Shown: piece by piece, positions 34,091 through 45,811 of the stretch
Position numbering within the stretch: position 1 is the stretch's first letter
Layout: every line of letters begins with the position of its first letter
Source: Paragyromitra xinjiangensis
Lineage: Eukaryota > Ascomycota > Pezizomycetes > Pezizales > Discinaceae
Direction of reading: 5' to 3'
DNA length: 64,000 bases
Assembly: GCA_038503065.1 (NCBI GenBank)
Contig: JBCAMK010000001.1
Span: 1,674,001 to 1,738,000 of the forward strand
Program-made: the position numbers and the translations under genes
The notes under the pieces: model-generated
Databases searched by the model: none
Told to the model about the DNA's origin: nothing
The model's input: the letters and a program-made list of their open reading frames with translations, nothing else

Positions 34091-37000
34091 GTGCTTTATC
34101 TATTTTGCCAGGGCTCTATCACCCTATCTCACCTTTATGGACCAACTGCTGGTTCCAATGTTCATTTGTCTATATATACTCTTTACTATTCCTTAACCCT
34201 GGGAATGCAAGGACTTGCTGGGACTTTTTTGCTGTGTCCCAGTTTCTTTTCAAATTGTTATATGTTCCCTCACTAGTATACTTACCACACTTTCTTTAGT
34301 CCTTCGATTCTTGTTGATCGTATTCTGGGATGGCTTCTTCCTTTTGTTCCTTTCTTTCGTTGAACAATTTTTTTCCTCCTTTTCAGTTCTAGCTCAAGTT
34401 CAATTTTGTTAATTTTCGTTCTGTTGATTGAAATTGGGGATTGAATGATGATTCGGCGCACTGGTTAAATTTTGTTTTTTACGTCTCGATCTCTTCCAGT
34501 TTTGAGTTCTTTTCGTTGCTTTTTCTTGCTACATCGGGTTCGCGGCCCAACGTGGGAGGTAGATCGTGTTGTTTCCTTCTTTTCTGTATAGGGTCTTTCA
34601 TTCTTCGAGGATGGGGCATAGGGATAAAGGTGTGTAAGTTTAGCATGGGTTTCGAGCACTTGAGAATTAATATTACTAGTACTGATGCACGATCATGTTA
34701 TCATCCGCGTCAGCTTTGCGGGGATCCGGAGTTCGCTGGGGAAGGAGGGGTAGGTGACTTTCTGTAGATTAGGGCATTGTTTATGATTTTGGTGTTACAA
34801 TAGTGGTTGCTTTTTCCGTCGTGTTATCAGTGACTAGTACCCACAGGTGCATTTCAATTTCGATATGTAAGGTATGATTGGTATGTTTATGGTAAGTGCT
34901 TGAAATGGGGGTTAGAAAGCAGTGACTTGTGATTACTGTCACACTTATGATTTATGGCCATCGAACCCTCTGCATGCCTGGTGGTGGGCTGATAGAGACC
35001 TACTTCTTGAAATCTTGCCAGAAAAAAAAAGTCTAGCGGCTACCTCTTCTGCTAGGTAGATCGTGGTGGCGTAGCTCAGCACCGGTACATCCTAATTTAG
35101 GTACTATTTCCAGATTAGGTGCGGAGCTTCCTGCAGATGAAGTGATAGGAGTGAGACGAAGACAAGAATAAGGCCTTTCCTAGTGGTGTATTTCAATGTC
35201 TTGTGTAATCACTCGCTTTGTATTTGAGCTGTTTCTATTAGGATCTACAGAACGTGAGGGTTTCAAATATATGGGATGTGGCAAGCTCCGTATATCGTGT
35301 TGACTCTCGAGATACACTACTGCAGGCTACTTCTAACCTTTGTGGCTCATCGAAGGCGGCAATGACATGGATAGGTCAACGATACCCAATCCAGTGATAT
35401 TGCTTCGCGAGTGTGACATGTCTAACGAAATACAAAATAGTGTATCGCCCAAAAATCAACTAAAGTACAGTGCATCTGCATCCATCGTCAGAGGTGGCAT
35501 GCATGAGATCATTGATCTCTTTTTTACTGCCGGCCTGGTCACTTTCTTAATCCTGAATTCCCGTCTCTGACACCGTCAACCAGTTGAAACTTGGCTGGCA
35601 ACCAATAAGCGTTTCGGAAAACGATCAAATATATGGGGGGTATCGTACGGAATATCGATAGCTCAGATCTGTTAGGCCGGGGCCCGCGCCAGGAAGCGGT
35701 TTTTTCCGCGTAAATTCTAACCCCACTCCAATAACGTCATCTAGTTTCCTCCGAAAGGCTATAGGTCTTGATGTTAAAACATGCAGTCCGTGAATGGAAA
35801 GGAAATAGTCTCGTTCTTGGTTACATACCATGCTTAAGAGCACATGGTTCGTTTAAATACTCTCTAGGCTACGGAAAATCCCCTCTCCCCTAGACTGAAC
35901 TATCTAGATAAAATTTAAATCGGAGCTTAAGAGGTTGATGATTCTTCGATTTATGACGGCTTATTTAGAACGCAACCGAATCCAACTAGCCATACTCTAG
36001 GTTTTCACTAGAGTTTAGGCGGAGACTTACTAGACCTAGACATTGGTATTTCCTTCGTTGAATAAGGTTAATAATAGTATGCCATGTCATTTACTTTTTA
36101 TTAAATATTAGGAGACTCATAATGGAGTGTGTTTTATGATTTTAGTAATCATGAATGATCTGGTCGTTGTGGGAATACCCTAAGTGGCCTAAGATGAGTG
36201 GATCAATTTCGGTGAGTTGTCTGGAACATGATTGATTTGGCACCGGAAGCCTTCAGATGGGTAGAGCGTTATTGACTATGCGTGTGGTTTGCTGTTAGCC
36301 ATTTGAGTTACGAGAATAAAACTAGAAGAGGTATACGAACTGCTGACCCTAGGTAGAAACGATCAACGCGAAAGGCTCGTTCCGTGGGAGCATCTCGGAT
36401 AAACCACTCTTAGCGACTACAGCATATTGTTAATGCGAGGCTAATATTGGGTATAACCTAGGCTATTCTCTTACCTGTGTGCACGGCTATCGCGGGGGGT
36501 GCTGGAATTTCCTTTTTGGCTTGTCTATCGGCTGTTTAGTATATAAGTTTCTACTTCTACCTTACAAGCCCATCTAGATGACTATACATCAGTAGCTATA
36601 GATAGCGGGTTAGGCGGGAGCAGTGTGAGGCAAGAAACCAAAATCGAGGAGTACTTGAGTGATATATAACTCTCTCTTACCAACGCAGTGGTATTGTTTA
36701 TTCACATGCGCGCCGGTTATCTAAGTACGTCTTTGAGAAGTATGCTCGTAAATATTGCGCGAAGGCTAACATGCAGGCATAATAAGTTCTACTTCCAAGC
36801 TCATGCTCAGTTTGCTATGCCCACTGTCTAGCGCGGCTTTTGTGGGGTGTACTTATAAGACCATCTTACCACGGGACCCACAGTGGTCCGATTGGGGAAC
36901 CGAGGATCCGATGCTTTCCAGAATGGGAAATCCCCAGAAAGCTCTCGCATCTTAGGCCGTGGTGGACAATATCCAAGTTCTTTATATGACTACATGTAAT

Positions 37001-37905
37001 TGGCTTGAATTCAATCGGCTCTAGTCACTGGCCATCACTCGATAGTGTCATCGTGAATAGTGTTGGGATCTGCTTCATAGTGCTTTCAGCCAGTCAGGAC
37101 GCTCGGTAGCTGTGTCTACTTAGGGCACATGTATTTTGGGGCTTCAGATCCGAAGGCTCTAGTATATAAATGACCTGTTTGGGTTCGGAGAGCAGCGCGT
37201 AGAGATAAGTCAATTTTTACTCTTGAACGACTAGTACTTCAAGCAGACATCGCAAGTATCGATGATCTTCTTGGCCTTGCTAGAAGTTTGCTTCACTTAT
37301 TGGAATTCTTTTATGCTAGCCGGTAAGGGGATAAGGCCAATCTCCAGTTTCGATCCTATTCTATCGTATCATATTTAATCACTCGCGAATTTAAGATTTA
37401 GCCCGGTTCAGTGTCTCAAAACAATTGACTCCGGACTGGTCGGACCGTTTGCTATACAGGGAACGGCTTTGCTCGGTCATGGGTGAACGTGTACCGGACA
37501 TTTGGCAACTTTCTGCAAGGATCGGCAGGCTTCTGTCTTGAGCTCACACCCCGCCAATTGGGAGCCGGGACGTTGCCCGCATTCAAGCTATCTGCGCATC
37601 TGCCGCCTGAGAGGGAGTTGCAAGTGAGAGTACCGAAAGACAGCATAAGTGCTCGGGCAGGCTCCAATGTTGTTAATCAACCGTAAGGTATTTAATCTTC
37701 GCTGTTGGTTGCTCTAATGATATCCTTGGATACCGCCGTACGCGTGACGCGCAATCTTCATACTCAACTCCCATGGTTCCTGATGTTTATCCTCTCCATG
37801 CCCTTTGTAGTGGTTGCCGCTGTCAGCCCCACATGGTATCTACCGAATGAAACAAACGCGAATAACTTAACCTTCGCGGTGTCTGGTTCTGGTACGAACA
37901 GATTT
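34091..37905. other. Gene-empty stretch
   Basis: The first few hundred bases are T-rich and probably hold the 3' UTR and terminator of the coiled-coil gene. Beyond that I see only short random open frames and one TACATGTA palindrome (36,990). No RNA gene or repeat was found. Confidence 0.4.
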
Positions 37906-37906
37906 A

Positions 37907-40215
37907 TATCCTTTGCACTGTCACCCGAAATGGGAGCCACACGGCTCTTGTCTTTTAGCGACTCCAAATGCTCAATTTCTCAACCACAAAAAATCGATGA
38001 TTTACGGAAACTAAATAAAAGTATCTACAAAGCATGAAAATCATAAAAACAGTTTCGTTCAGGGGTTTGACAAAGTGGTTCATTGCAGGTGGCGCATTTC
38101 CACCTAGTCTTAGGTGGTTCTTTACCTACTTCCCCTGCTAAACTCCTCCTCCACCTACATAGAAAACAATCCCTTCGGGCACAACCATATAAATTGGTAG
38201 GTGAGATCCGGGGCTCACTCTACAGGGTGGGAGTTTTTGTATTTTTGGTGACTTTAGCCCTTTTGAGGGGTGGTTCGAGATCGTCGATGTTTCGTTTCGT
38301 ACTTCGCTGAGGTCTCGGCACTCCTCCTCCTCTCTCAATTAAAGTCCAAGCAAGATCTAATTGGAAATCCAAGTGATCCATCTCTTTCCCAGCTTGCTCA
38401 TCTCGATAGATGATAAAGGTATTAATAATAGCGGTTTCTAGAGCCTGGTAGAACAGAGGATACCAATTTCTTCTTGATGTTAACTGGGTATCATAATAGG
38501 TACAGTACTGGTCAGCTACATCTACCCCAACCTTATTTAGGTTATAAGCAAGAATAATAATAGGTACTAGAGTGTCTAGTAGCTCATTATCTTGATAGAA
38601 TTCGCTGGCTGCCGCTTCATTTGTACTTTTCGTTCCTAGGTTCCAACTTGGTTTCAAATTTTGCTCTTTCAGCGAGTGGATAGTTGACATCATTGTGACA
38701 GATGCATTATAGATCCACAGCAAACAGTCAACAGTATCCTTTACTACTTCACCTCGGAATAAATAAGGCAGCTTGGACTTTTGATTGACAGGTTTGAATT
38801 GTTCAGGGAATCCCTTGAGGTTGCTTTTAGCTGTTCCACAACCTCTTACCCCATCTTCCTCAGTTTCGCCAGTAATGGTGCAGTGGTAAAATAATTATCC
38901 ATGCACACATCCCAGGCCTTCTTCCGATGTTTCAATTGCAGTCGCCGGACTAAATGATGTACCATTCGTGTGGTGTTGGAAAATTGAGTGCCACTCAATC
39001 TAGCTGATTCTAGGCAGACAGGGTCTAAGCCTTCTTTATCTGCTAGGGCAAAAAACTTGTAGCCTTCCCCTATTGGCTTATTGGGCATCTCGTAATGTGA
39101 ATAGAGCGGCCTGTGAACTTAATCATAGCTTCATCCATCGTCACATTTGAGCCAGGCACTCGATACTTCTGTGAAGCAGCACGAACTTGGTTCAGCAGAG
39201 GATCAATTTTACTGTGCCAAGATGTACTCATACTATCAGGGGGGATACATGAAAGTAACGACGTAGTTGCTCAGATCGGAACTGATATGAAAGGTGTTGT
39301 AGGAAGGCCATCTCGAGATAGCAATCAACCATCTCGGTTCCAATAATGAGCAGGTGCTAGCCCAGCCAACCCCATATGTATAGTGATACCCAACCAAACA
39401 GACAGCTCAGAAGTTGTAGTAGGTTCCCATCGTGCATTGCGTCTTAATCATACTGTTCCTTGGCTCTCCATCTGTTGTTGGGCGTAGGGGCTGGTATTCA
39501 TCACCATGACGTCAATGATGTCATTATCGAAGGATAAATTCAAGACGTCATCAAGTTTTATGGCATTTAAAGATCGAAGGGCTTTCGGGAGCTGAAGAGA
39601 TCCGGGCGATGGTGCCGAGTGATTCTTGGTGATTCCGCGCGATTTTGACTTCTTGAGCTTTTTGGCATTTATGGTTTGCTTGACAGATGGAGTGAAAGTT
39701 CCATCAGCTTCGGAGGGGTTCTTTTGCATAGAAAGAAACTTTTTATAACTGGGCAGTGCTGTCGAGAGTGTGGGATGTGAAGATAGAGGGGTAAGATCAG
39801 CAGGTGTTTGAGATTTGGGATGCTTGACTCTAGAGGACCTCTAGTTGTGGTTCTTCTGTAGGGGTAAATCAGGTAGCAAGACATCAGTATGAGGTATTTG
39901 GTAGCTAATATTCAGGTTTCTAGGCCGCAAGCTCCTGCTGTTCATGCTGATCTAGAAGAAGTGAAAACTGGAGGTGGTAATTGACTAGCAAAACTGCAAC
40001 TCAATTTCGAAAACTGGTCACTATTTATGCACTATTTCATGATCAATTTTTTTTCAATTTTTTCTCTGATGACACAGAACAATGCCCCAAGTCTTCTAGA
40101 TACTTCTACTTATCAATTCGATGGGTAATAGATGAGTGGTTTTTGAGTCAGCGCTGGGAAACGGGGTGGGGTGCTGAAAACGGGAGCCACACGGCTCCCG
40201 TGATAGTCTAGGGAT
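37907..40215 (-). mobile_element. Decayed piggyBac element
   Basis: A piggyBac transposase remnant lies on the minus strand. On either side of it is a near-identical palindromic block, GGGAGCCACACGGCTC, at 37,932-37,947 (left) and 40,182-40,199 (right). Just outside each block, TATCC...TCAC is arranged in inverted orientation (37,906-37,924 and 40,201-40,215), so these are probably the terminal and subterminal inverted repeats. That would make the element about 2.3 kb, close to the usual size. I could not find the TTAA target duplication expected of piggyBac, so the exact ends remain open. Confidence 0.6.
38220..39884 (-). pseudogene. piggyBac-type transposase remnant (DDE_Tnp_1_7)
   Basis: On the minus strand, from 39,884 down to 38,220, pieces of a piggyBac transposase appear in order but in different frames. 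An N-terminal charged segment with KLKKSKSR comes first, then PAHYWNRDGW-like sequence, then the first catalytic Asp in NVTMDEAMIKFTGR (near 39,120), NKPIGEGYKFFALAD, the second Asp in CMDNYFTTAPLLAKL, the third Asp in NKVGVDVADQ, and SRRNWYPLFYQALETAIIN. The chain is broken by several frameshifts, including near 39,100-39,400 and 38,730-38,850. In the family these Asp residues carry out cut-and-paste transposition at TTAA sites. Confidence 0.85.
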
Positions 40216-40770
40216 ACGATTCCTCATCAACGCGTACGCCTGATGGAGAATATGGGGTGTACAACTACTGCAACATGCCGCATGTGCGTGCATAGGAGTA
40301 TGTGATTTCTGACCAAGATAATTACAAGCTAGAGCACGTAGAGGTTATACAAAGACACCATAAGAGAATACCCTATCAAAGCAATGCTTTCCCAGTCGAG
40401 GATCGCGAATGGCCAGGTTGCGGGGATACGAAAGAATTTTACTACAGTCAGCCTGATTCAGGGTTTGCCGCAGCGAAAATCTATGTGAGCTATACCGGTT
40501 ATTAATACTGTGATTGAGCTATTTTCCGATTAGATCTTTGTCGTATAGTGGAAGAATTATCAAAACTCTTTAAATCCGCTCCGAAAACCAGATTACCAGG
40601 AAGCATGTCAATTTCAACAAATTACTAAGGACGGCCTTGAAGATTCGTACAACCATGGAAAAGTATAACATCTAGCTAGAAGGGAATTTAAAGTCTTTAA
40701 TCACAGAGAGCTAAGAAGTCTAACTTGATCCCAAAAGGGCCCCTACGAAGTCTAGATCTATGGCGAGAAA
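40216..40770. other. Intergenic; no gene seen
   Basis: This lies between the piggyBac element and the phosphatase remnant. It may contain the unrecognisable N-terminal part of that phosphatase, but I could not align any of it. Confidence 0.35.
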
Positions 40771-41726
40771 TTGAACTTTCTTCCTAAAGTCCTTGAAAAA
40801 ACCATAGTTTTCCGAGTCATTAGTAATGACATTACGTCTCAAGTTGCAGGAGGATTGGTGAAGGGCATGTTTGGTTCATCTGGAGATGTACCTGTATTAC
40901 AGAAGTATAGTACCATTGACTCTCTTCAACTTGGATACTCTTGTGCGTACGCAGATACTATTCGCGGGTCTTATCAAGGTAGCAACCCGGATTGAGACAA
41001 TCAGGAGTTAACCCTTTGGACAGTGGGTGGCACTCGTAGCTTCCCTTATTACTTCCATTCCCATTCATCTCTCTAAATGCGATGCCTACTTAAATCTGGA
41101 TGCAAAGATGGTGGGACCATTACTTTGATAATCTTTCTTCTCGTCGCTGTTATCAACTGTCACTCTCCTGCTCTGTCGACGATCTAACGAATTCCATTTC
41201 CGACGAAGATGCTAATGAAGTATTCCGGCTTGCCCAGTATGAATACTCGTATATCTATCGCGATGCTCCGCAATCCCTCGAGTACGCGCGAACTAAATAC
41301 GGGCTCTACCTGAACGAGCTTTCTGCACGTCTCCAACAGCACGTTCAAGGAACCCGACCAGGGGCAGAGGTTAAATATCACTACAACATCGCCTATGACG
41401 GATCGATTGCGCTGTTGTTGGGGGCATTACGGGTCAGCGAGACGGTTTGGCCAGGCACAGGCTCCGAGGTTGTATTTGAGCTTTACTCAAGCTTGGGGGG
41501 GTCCCGATCTAGAGTTACGAAGGAGAACTGGGTTTTGAGGGTGCTGTGGGGTGGGAAGGTTATGCATTCCTCAGCGATGGGAAACTTAAATATGATACCT
41601 GTGGACAAGCTTTTAGGGTGTTTGATGGCTTTGGTGGGGATAAGGCAAACTATGTGCTTGGGAAGTGTGAATACTAAAGGTAAATTGGGCGGTTTGGATA
41701 GAGGAGACAATTGCTCGAGGCATTGA
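40771..41726 (+). pseudogene. Histidine acid phosphatase remnant
   Basis: Two open segments in different frames match the central and C-terminal parts of a fungal histidine acid phosphatase, a secreted or vacuolar phosphomonoesterase. The first (to 40,995) shows FRVISNDITSQVAGGLVKGM and STIDSLQLGYSCAYADTIR and ends in a stop. The second (41,100-41,726) shows WWDHYFDNLSSR, DEANEVF-like sequence, YEYSYIYRDAPQSLEYAR and WPGTGSEVVFELYSS. It ends with a WVLRVLWGG...MIPVDKLLG block. The catalytic N-terminal RHG region is missing, and the conserved HD dipeptide before GSI reads YD. I therefore call it a pseudogene. Confidence 0.8.
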
Positions 41727-42410
41727 CAAAATCTCCTGTATGGAACAGCTAGGCGCTGAAAACTATCGAATTTGGTAATCCATACCGAAATTTAAATCTT
41801 ATAATAAAGAATCTCAGGGGTTTCCCTATAAGTGTACTATAATGCCGTCTAACTAGATCTCTGCGCTTGGTCTCAGCCGATCTTTGGAAGAAACCTCTCA
41901 CTCATGTTTATTTCCTCCATTGGCCCTAGAAAACGGGTTCGTTGCCCTTTTGGGTAGCAGTGGATAAAGCCTATGCATTCCAGATTCCTCGCATCCCTCG
42001 CATCCACAGACACCTCAACGACCACCGATCGCAGGTGTAAACAGTCCACTAAACTACATGTATGCACCTTTAGTTTTTCTTTGGGGGAGCCTGTTTACGG
42101 CTAATAGTTTGCTGAAAAAAACTTGGGATGAAACCGCTATTCTTGATTATGAAATGGTGCCTAGGTTATTTATGAAGATCTTGGTTTCTCCTGAAGTTCA
42201 TAGGTTGGAGGCTTGGAAATTTTGTAGGTATAGTGTGTGTAGTAAGGGTATTAGGATAATCTCAAATCTAGCTTGAATTTCGTGAATTCGTGGATGCCTA
42301 AGCAGAAACAAGTTGAATATAAAGGAGCTCGGCCAGATCGGAGGTGATGGTAACGAATATCTAGGAGATGGTATGGTCTGTCGCTTGGCCAAGGCAAGAG
42401 GATCATAAGT
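41727..42410. other. Intergenic; no gene seen
   Basis: Only short open frames and one TACATGTA palindrome (42,055) are present. Confidence 0.35.
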
Positions 42411-42422
42411 TGAGCAAACAAC

Positions 42423-42599
42423 TGTTAAGAGGGACGTGGAATCGAGAAGTGATTATGGTACTGTCATTAGTTATGGTTTTGTTTTGTTTTGTTTTATGTA
42501 AGTTTTATGCATTATGCATTTTATTTCCTTTGCTAAGTTTGTTATTAGTATGCCACCATAGCCCAAGGGCTGGATGCGTGTATGAATTATCAATCAATC
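42423..42599 (+). mobile_element. Probable 177-bp truncated retroposon copy
   Basis: The 3' end has the same order of landmarks as the unit at 44,020-45,098: a TTTTG-rich tract, CCACCATAGCCC, GGGCTGGATGCGTGTATGAATT and a short ATCA tail. The flanks GAGCAAACAAC (about 42,412-42,422) and GAGCAAAACAAC (42,600-42,611) look like an imperfect target duplication differing by one base. Confidence 0.5.
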
Positions 42600-42611
42600 G
42601 AGCAAAACAAC

Positions 42612-44005
42612 CCGACCGAAGTTCCGGGTATCACGAAAACATTCCGCTAGTGAAAGCTGGGATAAGAACCCCGTCTCTATCTAGTCGAAACTTCTAAGAA
42701 TTGATGTTATAGTTGAAGGTTAAGGTAGCAGTTATGAAGTTATAATGGAGATGACGGGGCAGCGTGTCCCTGTGTCCCTGTGGTCGAGGAGAAACCAATA
42801 ATGATCAGGAGGGGGATTCACTATACGCCTGGCCAGCGAATACGCTCCGGGTATAAACCCCCCCCCTCCTGGGCATTGATATTCAGCTCTTCCCCCCACT
42901 TATTCAATCACTGAACGTTTGTATTCTAGTCTCCCAGGTCTCTTATCCTGCTTTCATACTTGTATCACACGTGCCAGTATTTTTTTCTTTCTTTTCAGCT
43001 TCCTGTCTAACAGCATTACCTATAGAAATTCATCTCAGGAAACGAGATATCACGAGAAGTATCTATGGCTGGGCAGAAAATCGCGCTTATGGGGGGGAAT
43101 TTAGTGTGTATTATCAGTCTACAGCTGCCCCTCTGTCTTCTACTCCCTCTCTTTTCTTCTTTCGTTTATCCTTGCTGATAATCAGCTATTCGATACATAT
43201 ATTTTTTGACCTGTGTCAGGTATATCAAAAGGTTATCGGCGGCAGCAACTTATAGGCGTCCTTAAGTCACAAGTCGCTACATAGCATAACATGTGATCTA
43301 CTATTCACTGAGGGAGCCCGAGGCACGACCCACGTGCAAATCTACTAACGCGATATGAAACCAAGAAGCATGCGTTAGATAGAGGGATACTAGTGACCTC
43401 TTCTTGCCCATTCCATCGCGATTCTCATCCCGTTAACTAGCTTGCTTCCGCTATGTGATTTTCTTATATCATGTCCTGTCACTCGCTATTGTAATATGTA
43501 CCACAAGGCTGTGCCTGGAGCCAAATTTATCTGCCCCGTATTTCCCATGCTCATAAAGAGCAAAAATAGTTTAAATTACCAAATTTTAAATTTTCAATCA
43601 GGTAAGGAGTGGTGTTATCAATCGTAAGCGAGTGTTGCCGAGTTACCGTCACCTGAAAGGGTTGTGATCTCGACCAGCCAGTAAATTTAAGCAAGAATTC
43701 AAGGCCTGAGTAAAATATCTAGATCGCCGAAGCCGTCTGCAGCGCTAGTAACCGAATCGGATTGGTTGTAAAGGACCATATAAAGAAAATGTATTTGAGT
43801 GGAGGGTATTGCTATCAGGTGCGCCATCTGACTAGCTATTGCGCAAGGGTCCAGGCTCCACCACAGAATTAGCTCTATCCCTCAACACCACTCGGCGCCC
43901 AGTTGATGGCCAGAGAGGTAAATCATCCTAAAACTTTTATAAACCTATTTCGTCATAGCGTGATACAAGGTAAATTACTTTTTGCTGTTTTGTTACATAG
44001 TGAAT
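42612..44005. other. Intergenic; no gene seen
   Basis: A C9 tract near 42,858 and some T-rich stretches are visible, with only short uninformative open frames. Confidence 0.35.
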
Positions 44006-44019
44006 TATTCCTTATCGTA

Positions 44020-45098
44020 AAAACCTTTACCTTGACAACCACCTTGCAGGACGAACCGACCAATCAAAGGTCGCCACAGATTTTCCTCAACTTCCGAGGT
44101 TTTTGTGATATCAGGTATCCACCAATCAGGGCTTACCTACCCCGCTTTCACCCGGCTTCATCACCATGAACAGCAGAACTACCAGCAACAAGTCAAGCTA
44201 CGGTAAAGGAAAGACAACCATGCCAGCCTACAAGCTCATGGCCTTCGAAAACGAATACCACCGCCATGTTGATGCACTATCGCGGGAGGTGAAAAGATTG
44301 AGAGGGGAAGTAGGAGTGTTGGCGAGAAGGAATTACGGAGCAAAGAGAGAGATAAAAGAGTTGGTGGAAAGAGTGATGAGACAAGCACCACCACCAATTC
44401 CAATGAGACCAGAAAAGGAAGATGTTGTTATGGAAGAGGTAGTGGAAGAAAAGGTAGTGGAAGAGAAGGCAATCCCTTTGGAGAAGAAAGGGAAAAAGAA
44501 GAAGGCAAAGAAGGCAACGGAGAAGAAGGAGAAGGAGAAAGGAGAGCAGGAGGAAAGCGTGGATCCACCCAAAACCCCAATACTGAGTTCGGCAAAACTC
44601 CCCGAGCAGGTTGCAGAGTCAGTCAAACTCCCTGACCCTGTCAATGCAAAAACGAATACGGAGACAAAGCGGCGGTTTATTGAGACGAATGATAAAGTGT
44701 GGTGGAACTGCGGTAGAAGTAAGACGAGAGAGTTGATCAAGAGGGAGCCAAAAGTAGGGGAGATACAGAGGTGGGGAATGAATGTTGGAATAGGTGGAAA
44801 TAAGTTGTTGTTGTTGCTGCCAGAGAAAAAGAAGGGGGATAAAGAGTATGTTCATCAGGATAGAAAGTACGAAGCGTTCGGTTTTAAATATGGAGAATGT
44901 GGTGCAAGAGCGAGGGATATGGTAGTATGGGATGAAGAGAATTGGGTAGAGATGTCAAAAAGTGAAGAAGAGAGAATAGGATAGCAGGAGAACGGGAAAT
45001 TGTCTTTGTTTGTTTTTGTTTTTGTGTTTGTTAGTTATTTTTTATCGTCATAACCTATAGGGTTGGATACGTAAATGAATTACTACTACTACTACTAC
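44020..45098 (+). mobile_element. Full-length-looking ORF-bearing retroposon with (ACT)n tail
   Basis: A perfect 14-bp direct repeat, TATTCCTTATCGTA, occurs at 44,006-44,019 and 45,099-45,112, bracketing 1079 bp. The unit has a 146-bp leader with two CCAATCA words, one uninterrupted ORF, a T/G-rich 3' region, then GTTAGTTA, CATAACC, GGGTTGGATACGTAAATGAATT and a tail of six ACT repeats ending at the duplication. A variable-length target duplication, no inverted repeats, a fixed 3' end and a simple-repeat tail are the marks of target-primed reverse transcription. No RT is encoded, so it would need a partner LINE. Related 3' ends occur at 12.7 kb, 21.2 kb, 42.5 kb and 53.0 kb. Confidence 0.8.
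44166..44984 (+). CDS. 272-aa lysine-rich coiled-coil protein carried by the retroposon
   Basis: The single-exon ORF starts at an ATG in a good context (CACCATG) and ends at TAG 44,982-44,984. Residues 27-70 form a likely coiled coil (FENEYHRHVDALSREVKRL). Residues 80-135 alternate acidic and basic runs including KKGKKKKAKKATEKKEKEKG, which could bind nucleic acid or be a nuclear signal. Residues 170-272 look more globular, with KVWWNCGRSKTRELIKREPK, YEAFGFKYGECGARARDM and VVWDEENWVEM. I do not recognise a family. It lies wholly inside a unit bounded by a target duplication, so it is either an element-encoded protein, like LINE ORF1 chaperones in general character, or a retroposed cellular gene. 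No stops or frameshifts suggest recent arrival or selection. Confidence 0.65.
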   Translation: MNSRTTSNKSSYGKGKTTMPAYKLMAFENEYHRHVDALSREVKRLRGEVGVLARRNYGAKREIKELVERVMRQAPPPIPMRPEKEDVVMEEVVEEKVVEEKAIPLEKKGKKKKAKKATEKKEKEKGEQEESVDPPKTPILSSAKLPEQVAESVKLPDPVNAKTNTETKRRFIETNDKVWWNCGRSKTRELIKREPKVGEIQRWGMNVGIGGNKLLLLLPEKKKGDKEYVHQDRKYEAFGFKYGECGARARDMVVWDEENWVEMSKSEEERIG

Positions 45099-45112
45099 TA
45101 TTCCTTATCGTA

Positions 45113-45811
45113 TCGCGCTAACAAATTATGAGGCTATAATAACTCCAAACTAGGGTTTTTTTATGGCGGCGATATTTTGTAACTTGAATTCTGCGGAGGC
45201 TCTCGCCTATGGCGTGTAAGACTTTCCCTGGTGGGGGACTGAAAATTCGATGGTTTTGATCGATTTACTGCTTTTGCTTTGTCGTGCACAAGTTATGCTC
45301 TATAGAAATGCTCTGAGGTTCGAATTCCATCGTTTACCCGAAGATATATATGAAAAAGATTTAAGCTAGCACCTAGTCTGCATAGGAAGGCCTTGGTCTA
45401 GACCGTGACGGGCTCGAGCAATTAGATGTAATATTTTCTAAACGATGGTTTCAGAAATACATGTAGTTTACATGCCGATTATTGATCTTGATTCATGCTT
45501 TAAGGTACATAAAAAAAGGGAACTGGGAGCGTGGTTAGACTGGCATTTGATGGGCAGGTAACATAATACCAGACGAAAAAACCTCATAAATATACCAAAC
45601 AAGAAGCCATATGCAAGAGGAGAAGTAGTATTTAAAGACAACTGAAAAAGCGGATTGAAATTATCAATAGCGCCGGTGACCCTGGTTTCCCTGTTATGAT
45701 CAATGCCTCGACCTGAGAGCTACATTGATCAACGTATCTGTCTTTTTTCCACCCTATTCACCCCCCCCCCCCATCTCTCCCCGGGAAGCATTCTTCCGTG
45801 CCCATCTTTCA
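45113..45811. other. Intergenic; no gene seen
   Basis: One TACATGTA palindrome (45,458) and a C12 tract (45,761-45,772) are present. GGTTCGAATTCC near 45,318 looks like a tRNA B box but no tRNA fold surrounds it. Confidence 0.4.

Noticed and set aside
41560..41670. Alternative frame in the phosphatase tail reading KYDTCGQAFRVFDGFGG
   Set aside because: The phosphatase frame in the same place matches the family C-terminus (VLWGGK ... MIPVDKLLG), so the other frame is taken as chance.
45310..45330. tRNA B-box-like GGTTCGAATTCC
   Set aside because: No A box or acceptor stem fits around it.
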